The notes below the pieces were generated by a model that was not told where the DNA came from, did not search any database, and saw only the letters and a program-made list of their open reading frames with translations. A DNA stretch of 64,000 nt from positions 4,343,001-4,407,000 of the forward strand of contig NZ_CP044310.1 of NCBI RefSeq assembly GCF_009664365.1, read 5' to 3'. Shown here piece after piece: positions 18,354-25,579 of this stretch (position 1 is the first letter of the stretch; every line of letters starts with the position of its first letter). This DNA is from Paenibacillus xylanilyticus. Lineage in GTDB: Bacteria > Bacillota > Bacilli > Paenibacillales > Paenibacillaceae. A program made the translations under genes and the position numbers.

Positions 18354-18872
18354 TTATCTGCGAACTTGTGGACCACCAATGACAGCCTGCTCTGCCGTGT
18401 CGAGATCATACGCTGTGTGCAGTGCTTTGATCACATCATGAAGTTTGTCACCATCGATGACGCATGATACCTTAATTTCGGATGTGCTGACCATTTTGAT
18501 GCTCACACCTTGAGAAGAGATCACTTGGAACATTTTGGCTGCAACTCCCGGATGGCTGACCATACCAGCACCCACGATGGATACTTTAACCAAATTATCT
18601 TCCGATGTGACTTCACGGTATGGCAAACGGCTGTGAAGGCCCTCTAGGACACGCAGCGCGTTCTCGCGATCAGACAGTGCCACCGAGAATGAGAAGTCTG
18701 CTTTACCGTCCATTACACCGCTTTGTACGATAATATCGACATCAATCTGTTCAGATGCCAGTGCACCAAACACCTCGGCAAGAACTCCCGGTACGTCCGG
18801 AACTCCCAAAATACTGATACGAGCCACATTTTTGTCATAGGCAATTCCGCTTACCACGACGCCTTGTTCCAT
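18354..18872 (-). CDS. lysC: Aspartate kinase beta subunit from an in-frame internal start
   Basis: Within lysC, ATG at 18872 (residue 246 of the full protein, MEQGVVVSGIAYDKNVARIS) follows GGAGG with 8-base spacing. It would yield a 172-residue protein made only of the two ACT regulatory domains. B. subtilis aspartokinase II is known to be an alpha2beta2 enzyme with beta made from an internal start at the same residue. The position match supports the same arrangement here. Confidence 0.75.
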   Translation of the reverse strand: MEQGVVVSGIAYDKNVARISILGVPDVPGVLAEVFGALASEQIDVDIIVQSGVMDGKADFSFSVALSDRENALRVLEGLHSRLPYREVTSEDNLVKVSIVGAGMVSHPGVAAKMFQVISSQGVSIKMVSTSEIKVSCVIDGDKLHDVIKALHTAYDLDTAEQAVIGGPQVRR

Positions 18873-19607
18873 TGCTGCTTCCTCCTTCACAACCGTTCCT
18901 TCATTATGGTTAAAGCTGGATCTTACAATCAAAGGCACACCAGAGTGCTTCGCGTATTCAACCGCACGCGGGTGCAGCACTGCGGCCCCGAGGTTTGCAA
19001 GTTCCAACATTTCGTCATACGAAATTTCCTTAAGCTTGCGTGCGACTTTGACAATCCGGGGATCTGTCGAATAGATTCCGTCTACATCCGTATAGATCTC
19101 ACACGCATCGGCCTTGATGGCTGCAGCCAGCGCTACCGCCGTTGTATCCGATCCACCGCGACCAAGTGTTGTAATTTCTCCATCTACAGTCATGCCCTGG
19201 AATCCTGCAACGATTACAATATTGCCTTCCGCAAGCGCTTCATTCACACGTTCCGGATGGATATTATTAATTCTTGCTTTTCCATGTACGGGTTCAGTAC
19301 GGAAGCCTGCTTGCCATCCGGTAAACGAAATGGCCTTACGTCCCAGTGCCTGAATGGCCATGGATAAAAGCGAAATCGAGATCTGCTCTCCTGTGGTCAG
19401 CAGCATATCCATTTCCCGCGCAGGCAATTCACTGTTCAGCAGCTTCGCCTGATCAATCAGATCATCTGTCGTGTCTCCCATAGCCGAAACCACAACCACA
19501 CACTGATGTCCTTCATCAGCTTTCTCTACAACACGTCCGGCTACACGCTTCATGCGTTCCGTATCTCCGACCGAGCTGCCCCCAAACTTCATGACGTACA
19601 ATGACAA
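18354..19607 (-). CDS. lysC: Aspartate kinase (aspartokinase II type, alpha subunit)
   Basis: 417 residues. It phosphorylates aspartate, the entry to lysine, threonine, methionine and diaminopimelate. N-terminal motif MKFGGSSVGDTERMKRVA, then TTLGRGGSDTTAVALAAAIK, ITTGEQ-like TTGEQISISLL, and two C-terminal ACT domains (VSILGVPD-like ISILGVPDVPGVLAEVF; VSIVGAGMVSHPGVAAKMF). The start is TTG at 19607 (MSLYVMKFGG), matching the family N-terminus. A second, internal start at 18872 would make the beta subunit, as in B. subtilis LysC. No lysine riboswitch is visible in the short upstream gap. Confidence 0.93.
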   Translation of the reverse strand: MSLYVMKFGGSSVGDTERMKRVAGRVVEKADEGHQCVVVVSAMGDTTDDLIDQAKLLNSELPAREMDMLLTTGEQISISLLSMAIQALGRKAISFTGWQAGFRTEPVHGKARINNIHPERVNEALAEGNIVIVAGFQGMTVDGEITTLGRGGSDTTAVALAAAIKADACEIYTDVDGIYSTDPRIVKVARKLKEISYDEMLELANLGAAVLHPRAVEYAKHSGVPLIVRSSFNHNEGTVVKEEAAMEQGVVVSGIAYDKNVARISILGVPDVPGVLAEVFGALASEQIDVDIIVQSGVMDGKADFSFSVALSDRENALRVLEGLHSRLPYREVTSEDNLVKVSIVGAGMVSHPGVAAKMFQVISSQGVSIKMVSTSEIKVSCVIDGDKLHDVIKALHTAYDLDTAEQAVIGGPQVRR

Positions 19608-19730
19608 CGCAAATCCACTCCCTACCTTGTGCAGTATGCATAATTATGTCCATCGCCATTAATCTCTCCGAAAAATGACTTTAACCCAGTATATTACGAA
19701 AGTGACTGATAGGCTAATCTTTTTTCGAAA

Positions 19731-19762
19731 AAACCCTCTGCCAAATCATTGGCAAAGGGTTG
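19731..19762 (-). terminator. Terminator after efp
   Basis: Minus strand AACCCTTTGCCAA / TTGGCAGAGGGTT stem with a 4-base loop and TTTTTT tail. Confidence 0.9.
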
Positions 19763-19797
19763 AAATCATTGTGTATTTTGCTTACACCCCATGAAAG

Positions 19798-20355
19798 TTA
19801 CGCGCGGGAAGAGTATTTACCTTCACGTGTATCGATCAACAGTACATCGCCTTCGTTGATGAACAATGGCACTTGTACGTTCAGGCCAGTTTCCACTTTA
19901 GCGTTTTTGGTAGCGCCTTGAGCAGTGTTACCTTTAACGCTTGGCTCAGTCTCGATAACTTTCAACTCAACGCTTGTTGGCAGGTCAATACCGAGGATTT
20001 CACCTTGGTAGCTAACGATTTTTACGTTCATGTTTTCTTTCAGGAAGTTCAATTCCCATTCCAGCTGGTCGCTTGTCAATGTGAACTGATCGTATGTTTC
20101 GTTGTCCATGAACGTGTGCTCTGTGCCACTTGCATACAGGTAAGATACGCCACGGTTTTCGATGATCGCACGGCCAATCGTTTCACCTGCACGGAATGTA
20201 CGCTCAACGGTATTACCGTTACGCAGGTTTTTCAATTTGGAACGTACGAAGGCAGCGCCTTTACCTGGTTTAACGTGTTGGAAGTCAAGTACAGTGAAGA
20301 TATCTCCATCCACTTGTACGGTCAAGCCTGTTTTAAAATCGTTTACTGAAATCAC
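19798..20355 (-). CDS. efp: Translation elongation factor P
   Basis: 185 residues, three beta-barrel domains. It relieves ribosome stalling at polyproline. The tip loop [17 protein letters not shown] carries Lys32, the residue modified in Bacillus. The C-terminal domain ends [10 protein letters not shown]. The start is GTG at 20355, 8 bases after AGGAGG. Its neighbour upstream is the pepP-like peptidase gene, as in B. subtilis yqhT-efp, but a 314-base gap with a structured repeat lies between. Confidence 0.98.
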   Translation of the reverse strand: MISVNDFKTGLTVQVDGDIFTVLDFQHVKPGKGAAFVRSKLKNLRNGNTVERTFRAGETIGRAIIENRGVSYLYASGTEHTFMDNETYDQFTLTSDQLEWELNFLKENMNVKIVSYQGEILGIDLPTSVELKVIETEPSVKGNTAQGATKNAKVETGLNVQVPLFINEGDVLLIDTREGKYSSRA

Positions 20356-20448
20356 GAAAAATCCCTCCTGATATGGTTGAAAAGTAGGCGATATAAGGCG
20401 ATGGTTTATTTTATAGGTTGATTCATCTCTGAATTGCTGACCATGTGC

Positions 20449-20580
20449 TACGTGGCCGTTACGGGTTCGGATCGTTCCTCTGATCGCTGTTGTCTCCTCA
20501 TTTTCTTAATTAGACTTAACTAAGGTTTAAAATGAGGAGACAAACGCGAACGCTTCGCTTCTTCAGAATCGATTCCGCCC
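20449..20580 (-). repeat. Structured intergenic repeat, copy 1
   Basis: Shares GATCGCTGTT, then a long inverted repeat, then CGCTTCGCTTCTTCAG with a second locus at about 50512-50640. Here the stem is 15 bp perfect: TTGTCTCCTCATTTT (20490-20504) with its complement (20529-20543), and the loop itself can pair (CTTAATTA / TAACTAAG). A second small hairpin is GCGAA CGC TTCGC. It fills most of the efp-pepP gap (20356-20669), where I see no gene. Orientation is unknown; the minus strand is given because both flanking genes are on it. Confidence 0.6.
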
Positions 20581-20669
20581 CTTCACTACTTTTGCAATGA
20601 TCCAGAACAATCAGAGATAACCTGTACCTACAAAATAAAAAAAGTCTTATATCGCTAGTGGCTAGAATG

Positions 20670-21743
20670 TTAGCCGATAACGGTGAACTTCTTGTCCGAC
20701 TTCGTTAAGATATGAATGCCTGTTTCCGTGATAACCACGTCATCCTCAATACGTACGCCGCCAAGTCCATCGATGTAGATTCCCGGTTCAACGGTTACCA
20801 CCATGCCCGGTTTCAACACATCATCACTTAGCTTGGACAGGCGCGGAGCTTCATGGACTTCCATACCCAGGCCGTGGCCTGTACTGTGTCCGAATTGATC
20901 TCCATATCCGTATCCTGCAATGATATCACGTGCCAGCGCATCAGCTTCCCGTCCGGTCATGCCCGGTTTCAGGTTTTCAAGCGTATGTAACTGGGCTTCC
21001 AGTACAATATCATAAATTTTACGCAGCTCTGGTACAGGTGTACCCGTGGCAATCGTGCGTGTCAGATCTGAACAGTATCCGTCAAGCAATGCACCGAAGT
21101 CAAATGTAATTAGCTCATTTTGTCCGATGACCTTGCTGCTCGCTACGCCATGTGGCATTGCGGAACGTTCACCCGAAGCTACAATCGTGTCAAAGGAAGA
21201 GGATGTCGCTCCATGCTTGCGCATGAAAAACTCCATTTCCAAATCCACTTCACGCTCAGTCATGCCCGGTTTGGCAAACTGCAAAACGTGGCTAAACGTC
21301 GCATCGGCCAGATCAGCAGCTTTTTGCATTACAGCGATTTCATCCTCATCCTTGAAGATGCGAAGTTGTTCCACGATGCCGGATACAGCTTTCAATTCAA
21401 TAGATTGAAGTGCTTCAGCATAAGCGGAGTGCGTGCCAAATGTGACCGTATCCTGCTCGAAGCCAACCTCTTTGATATTTGCTGATGCCAGCAGTTCCCG
21501 CACCGATTCCATCGGTTTAGGTCCATGCTCCACAACGGTAGATCCTTTGGCTTGCTGCGGTGCCTGTGTCATATAACGAAAATCAGTCAGCAGATAGGCT
21601 TCCTGTTCCGTAATCAGCACATATCCCGCTGACCCTGTAAAGCCCGTCATGTAACGACGGTTGATCGGGTTCGTAATCAGCATTGCGGTGAGTTCGCGCT
21701 CACGCATGGCCTCACGCAACTTATTTACTCGTTTGTTTTCCAT
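20670..21743 (-). CDS. M24 family Xaa-Pro aminopeptidase/dipeptidase (YqhT-like)
   Basis: 357 residues. An N-terminal creatinase-like domain (residues 1-130, NPINRRYMTGFTGSAGYVLI) precedes a pita-bread metallopeptidase domain. The metal ligands are visible: Asp and Asp in TFDFGALLDGYCSDLTRTI, His in GHSTGHGLGMEVHEAP, Glu in VVTVEPGIYI and Glu in GVRIEDDVVIT. It cleaves X-Pro bonds from peptides. Cytoplasmic (no signal). Located between aroQ and efp as B. subtilis yqhT. Confidence 0.93.
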   Translation of the reverse strand: MENKRVNKLREAMRERELTAMLITNPINRRYMTGFTGSAGYVLITEQEAYLLTDFRYMTQAPQQAKGSTVVEHGPKPMESVRELLASANIKEVGFEQDTVTFGTHSAYAEALQSIELKAVSGIVEQLRIFKDEDEIAVMQKAADLADATFSHVLQFAKPGMTEREVDLEMEFFMRKHGATSSSFDTIVASGERSAMPHGVASSKVIGQNELITFDFGALLDGYCSDLTRTIATGTPVPELRKIYDIVLEAQLHTLENLKPGMTGREADALARDIIAGYGYGDQFGHSTGHGLGMEVHEAPRLSKLSDDVLKPGMVVTVEPGIYIDGLGGVRIEDDVVITETGIHILTKSDKKFTVIG

Positions 21744-21782
21744 CGGTAACCCTTCTTTCTCTCACATTCCCGGGTCCCCGGC

Positions 21783-22226
21783 TCAGGTTTGTTTGTCCAG
21801 ATGACGCACGAGAGCCAGCAGCCCCAGTTCATAGCTTACTTCGCCAAATCCGGCAATCTGCCCGATTGTTTCTGCAGCAATCACTGAATGATGTCTGAAA
21901 GCTTCGCGTGCATGAATGTTGGATAGATGTACTTCCACGGTAGGCACTTTTACTGCATTAATCGCATCACGTATAGCATAGCTGTAATGGGTGAACGCTC
22001 CGGCATTCAGCATGATTCCGTCTGCATCGTCCATCGCGGCATGAATACGATCAATGATGTCTCCTTCGTGGTTGGATTGATAAAAAGCGATGGAGACGCC
22101 AAGCTCCTCAGCCTGTCTGCGAATCTTGTCCTCAATATCCTTCAGACTAAGCGTTCCATAGATGCCGGGTTCACGTATACCAAGCATGTTCAGGTTCGGG
22201 CCATTGATCACAACAATCCGTTTCAT
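21783..22226 (-). CDS. aroQ: Type II 3-dehydroquinate dehydratase
   Basis: 147 residues. It dehydrates 3-dehydroquinate to 3-dehydroshikimate in the shikimate pathway. Motifs: VINGPNLNMLGIREPGIYG with the catalytic tyrosine, FYQSNHEGDIIDRIH, LNAGAFTHYSYAIRDAI, and EVHLSNIHAREAFRHHS with the catalytic histidine. The frame opens at 22256, but ATG at 22226 has GGAG five bases upstream and gives the usual N-terminus MKRIVVINGPN. Confidence 0.97.
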   Translation of the reverse strand: MKRIVVINGPNLNMLGIREPGIYGTLSLKDIEDKIRRQAEELGVSIAFYQSNHEGDIIDRIHAAMDDADGIMLNAGAFTHYSYAIRDAINAVKVPTVEVHLSNIHAREAFRHHSVIAAETIGQIAGFGEVSYELGLLALVRHLDKQT

Positions 22227-22303
22227 AGCTGCTCCATCCTTTCTGCAAATAACCATCTGCTATTTTAACACAGCTATTGCCGGATTGAGAAGCTTTTTTG
22301 CGG

Positions 22304-22882
22304 CTATGCTCCCGCTTTCTCGGGCTCGCGTTTCCGTTCGTCCGTGTACTCCATGGCTACCGTATAGCCGATGAACAGCCCCCACAGCAAAAAGAAGCAA
22401 AATTCAGTGATAATGGAATCCCAGGTCAGACGGTTTATCGGCTTCACCATGTCCAGTTTGGGCCCAACCAGTACAAAGATGATCAGCCACCAAACGATTC
22501 CGTAACCAATACCGGGCAAGGGGCCCTTCCATTTTCTCAGTGTATATGTGTAGATTAGTGCAGCCACGATGGAGAACACAATAAAAAACAGCCAGCCAGT
22601 CAGATGCCCTGCAGCAGTATAGATGTACTGATGTTTGAAAAAGGGCTCTGCCAAAAAGCCTAACGGAACGATGCTGAAGTGAAGCAGGTAGTTTAGCCAA
22701 TGTATGCCACCCCATATAAAACCCGCAAAGAAACCAAGCTCCACAGCAAAGGGGAACGGCTTGGTATAGTAATGCTTTTGGCCTTGTCGCTGTTTTGAGC
22801 TTCTGCCCTGATTCCTGTGATCACTGACATCTCCATGACTTGTATTCAGATGGGATGCATGTTTGTCTGTATATTCTGCCAT
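22304..22882 (-). CDS. yqhR: YqhR family membrane protein
   Basis: 192 residues. About 45 polar N-terminal residues rich in His, Gln and Lys precede four predicted membrane helices (near residues 50-75, 88-115, 128-150, 162-185). Function unknown. Identified by position beside aroQ and divergent from yqhQ, as in B. subtilis, and by the membrane pattern. AAGGAGAATACGA precedes the ATG. Confidence 0.75.
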   Translation of the reverse strand: MAEYTDKHASHLNTSHGDVSDHRNQGRSSKQRQGQKHYYTKPFPFAVELGFFAGFIWGGIHWLNYLLHFSIVPLGFLAEPFFKHQYIYTAAGHLTGWLFFIVFSIVAALIYTYTLRKWKGPLPGIGYGIVWWLIIFVLVGPKLDMVKPINRLTWDSIITEFCFFLLWGLFIGYTVAMEYTDERKREPEKAGA

Positions 22883-23096
22883 TCGTATTCTCCTTCACTC
22901 TCATTCTGCTCGGCCGCTACAAAACCGCTTATCTGTCATTCCTTACGGGGTAGTATGTTCAGAACAGGGCAAACTTAACAACAACATCTCCAGGTTTGTC
23001 CCTGAAACTAGAAATCGGTCTCAAAATTCGATACAATAGGGATATCAAACTACCTTTGAACCTGAGGGTATAGAACAGAATAGGAAGGTGAATAAT

Positions 23097-24089
23097 TTGC
23101 CTCAACAATCCAAGCCTGTCAGCTACGGGGGGCAAGCTGTCATTGAAGGCGTAATGTTTGGCGGTAAACATGTCAACGTTACAGCTGTTCGAAGAAAAGA
23201 CGGCGAAATTACGTATCTGGAAGTTCCCAAGCAAGACAAGACCTGGGTCATGAAATTGCGGCGGATTCCGTTACTGCGCGGGATTGTCAGCATTATAGAT
23301 TCAAGTGTCAAAGGAAGCAAACATCTTAATTATTCTGCTGACGCTTATGCTGATGATGAACTCGAACCTGAAGAGAAGGCGAAACAAAAAGAAAAAGAAG
23401 GTTCCGGCTGGAGCCTTAGCATGATTATTGGTGTTACCGCGGTAGCCATTCTATCATTCCTTTTTGGTAAAATTGTGCTCACACTGCTTCCTGTCGTCAT
23501 TGAGAATTTTTTGTTTAAAAATGCATTCGACAATCAGTTTTTGCATAATTTACTGGAAGGCGGCATTAAGCTGATTCTGCTACTTGCCTACCTATGGCTG
23601 ATCTCACAGACACCAATGATTAAACGACTATTCCAATACCACGGGGCGGAGCATAAGGTCATTAGTGCTTATGAAGCCGGTGAGGAACTTACACCTGAGA
23701 ATGTTCAGAAATACAGTAGACTGCACTACCGCTGTGGAAGCAGCTTTATCATGCTGACGGTGATTATCGGAGTTTTCCTATATTCCCTTTTCACCTACGA
23801 CAACCTCTGGGAACGGATGGGACAGCGCTTGCTGTTGCTGCCTGTTGTCCTCGGGATTTCATTCGAACTATTGAAGCTCACCAACTCGGTGCGTGACATT
23901 CCCGTACTGCGTTATCTCGGATATCCTGGACTTTGGCTGCAATTGCTCACCACCAAAGAGCCAACCAACGAACAGGTGGAAGTGTCCATCGCTTCGTTTA
24001 ACCGCATGCGTGAACTGGATGCCAAGCTTGCCAATGTATCAGCTACGTCCGAAGTACCTGTTGCAACACTCGATCCTGTGAAAGGGTGA
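23097..24089 (+). CDS. yqhQ: DUF1385 membrane protein YqhQ
   Basis: 330 residues. N-terminal SYGGQAVIEGVMFGGKHVNV and central YHGAEHKVISAYEAGEELTP, then SRLHYRCGSSFIMLTVII, are DUF1385 signatures; several membrane helices follow. The molecular role is not established. The frame opens at GTG 23088, but AGGAAGG overlaps that codon; TTG at 23097 has the proper 8-base spacing and starts at MPQQSKPVSYGG. The divergent neighbour is yqhR. Confidence 0.88.
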   Translation: MPQQSKPVSYGGQAVIEGVMFGGKHVNVTAVRRKDGEITYLEVPKQDKTWVMKLRRIPLLRGIVSIIDSSVKGSKHLNYSADAYADDELEPEEKAKQKEKEGSGWSLSMIIGVTAVAILSFLFGKIVLTLLPVVIENFLFKNAFDNQFLHNLLEGGIKLILLLAYLWLISQTPMIKRLFQYHGAEHKVISAYEAGEELTPENVQKYSRLHYRCGSSFIMLTVIIGVFLYSLFTYDNLWERMGQRLLLLPVVLGISFELLKLTNSVRDIPVLRYLGYPGLWLQLLTTKEPTNEQVEVSIASFNRMRELDAKLANVSATSEVPVATLDPVKG

Positions 24090-24094
24090 TTGAT

Positions 24095-24439
24095 ATGAAC
24101 AAGCAGGCGGTCATGACTATCGTTTTTTGGGCGGCCATTGCTCTTGCAGCATTTGGAATAATAAGCACACTGGGAGACAAAGGTTTTCTCGGGTTGATTA
24201 TTCCTGTTGTAGTACTAGGCGGTATATTCCTGCTCTATAAGTTCCCACCGGGGCGCTGGGCACGCAAAACCAAGCCCAAGATCAAACCTTCGGCACGCAC
24301 CATGGCTAAAATGAAGGCTCAATCCGGGTCCGGAGCAAGAAAAAGCAGCGGTTCCTCCAAAAAACGGAAAGATTATCCCTTTCATGTCATTCAAGGAAAT
24401 AAGGGAAAAAGCGATGACGATATTCCCAAGTTTCACTAA
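24095..24439 (+). CDS. yqhP: SA1362-family small membrane protein (YqhP-like)
   Basis: 114 residues. Two N-terminal helices (VMTIVFWAAIALAAFGII and FLGLIIPVVVLGGIFLLYKF) are followed by a very basic tail (KTKPKIKPSARTMAKMKAQ, SSKKRKDYPFHVIQGNKGK). Function unknown. ATG at 24095 lies 8 bases after AAAGGG; a GTG at 24086 overlaps the yqhQ stop but lacks spacing. It is co-transcribed with yqhQ, matching the yqhP-yqhQ pair of B. subtilis. Confidence 0.75.
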   Translation: MNKQAVMTIVFWAAIALAAFGIISTLGDKGFLGLIIPVVVLGGIFLLYKFPPGRWARKTKPKIKPSARTMAKMKAQSGSGARKSSGSSKKRKDYPFHVIQGNKGKSDDDIPKFH

Positions 24440-24456
24440 TTCTTATATGCAAAGTA

Positions 24457-24490
24457 AAAAGCACTGCTTCGTAATTGAAGCAGTGCTTTT
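24457..24490. terminator. Bidirectional terminator, yqhP / patatin gene
   Basis: AAAAGCACTGCTTC / GAAGCAGTGCTTTT, a 14-bp stem with a 6-base loop between convergent genes. Confidence 0.9.
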
Positions 24491-24496
24491 ATTTGA

Positions 24497-25495
24497 TTAT
24501 ACAGGCGTTAATGGCGGCGTTTGAGTCTTTTTCCGCTCTTCTCTTTTTTGTTTATCCAACTGCTCATCATAGAACTTTGTGTTCCATCGACTGAAAAACT
24601 CCGTACCTGCGGCAACACCCGATAAATACAATGCCGTACTTTCCTGTACAGACAGATTAAACTGAGTGGGCTTAACGCCAAGGGTTGGTATTTTAATCGT
24701 TCGGAAACGGTTAATCTGCTCAATATATCGCTCATCATGCGCTGTGAGCATTGTCTCAACCAGTGCCTGAAGCATGCTCAAAGGACCTTTGATTCTGCTG
24801 GGCTCCCCCTCCGTCTTGCCAACCAACTTGAAACCGATCGTGGGAATGATGTCTCCATCTCGCGCTGTACGTTCCCCGTCAAACAGCCATAACGGAAAAT
24901 TACTAAGCAATCCTCCGTCCACGACATACACGAACTGATCGGGAAAACGCATGCCTTTGGACATCACAGGTGACCGACGTATAGCCACAGGATCAAAAAA
25001 ATAGGGAATACTGCAGCTCATTCTTACAGCCTTGGCTACTTCGAACGTATTAGGATCAATACCGAAACGCCGTATATCATCCGGAAGTACCAGTATAGTC
25101 CCATTGGAGATATCCGATGCAGTAATCAGAAGCTTACCTGGTGGCAGGTCTGCAAATGTTCGGATTCCTTTTTGCTTGAGCATGTTCCCAATCCATGATT
25201 CAAGTGCCTCACCTGAATATAAACCCTTTTTTAAAAACAGTCTTGCCGCTGGTCCAATCCAGCGTATATCAAATATAGGTGAACGCCGCAGCAATGAGGC
25301 AAATGGCGTATTCTCAATGATGGATTTCATCTCTTCCGCTCGATATCCTGCAGCAATCAATGAAGCTACAATCGATCCGGAGGACGTCCCTGCAACACGA
25401 TTGAACTGGACTCCATAGTCCTGTGCACTCTGCACGGCACCTGCAAGCGAAATCCCCTTTACGCCTCCGCCTTCAAACACCCCATTGATTAACAT
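24497..25495 (-). CDS. Patatin-like phospholipase family protein
   Basis: 332 residues. The oxyanion hole is FEGGGVKGISLAGAV, the nucleophile elbow is GTSSGS, and the catalytic aspartate lies in VVDGGLLSNFPLWLFDG, so the Ser-Asp dyad is complete. Patatin-like proteins are lipid acyl hydrolases; the substrate is not predictable. No signal peptide, so probably cytoplasmic or membrane-associated. The start ATG lies about 10 bases after a strong terminator of the gene upstream, and the only Shine-Dalgarno-like bases (GGGGG) belong to that hairpin. The C-terminus is rich in Lys/Arg. Confidence 0.9.
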   Translation of the reverse strand: MLINGVFEGGGVKGISLAGAVQSAQDYGVQFNRVAGTSSGSIVASLIAAGYRAEEMKSIIENTPFASLLRRSPIFDIRWIGPAARLFLKKGLYSGEALESWIGNMLKQKGIRTFADLPPGKLLITASDISNGTILVLPDDIRRFGIDPNTFEVAKAVRMSCSIPYFFDPVAIRRSPVMSKGMRFPDQFVYVVDGGLLSNFPLWLFDGERTARDGDIIPTIGFKLVGKTEGEPSRIKGPLSMLQALVETMLTAHDERYIEQINRFRTIKIPTLGVKPTQFNLSVQESTALYLSGVAAGTEFFSRWNTKFYDEQLDKQKREERKKTQTPPLTPV

Positions 25496-25500
25496 ATTAA

Positions 25501-25558
25501 AAAACCCCCGTTCTCCAGGCAGTCCATTCCTACTGCCACTCTATGAGAACGAGGGTTG
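25501..25558 (-). terminator. Terminator of the GHL10 gene, abutting the patatin start
   Basis: Minus strand AACCCTCGTTCTC / GAGAACGGGGGTT with an inner GGCAGT/ACTGCC stem, then TTTTTT. The next gene's ATG follows within 10 bases. Confidence 0.85.
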
Positions 25559-25579
25559 GTCATATTACGCTAAAATGAA

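Noticed and set aside
19608-19797. Lysine riboswitch before lysC
   Set aside because: The gap is about 190 bases and includes the efp terminator. None of the L-box conserved blocks were found.
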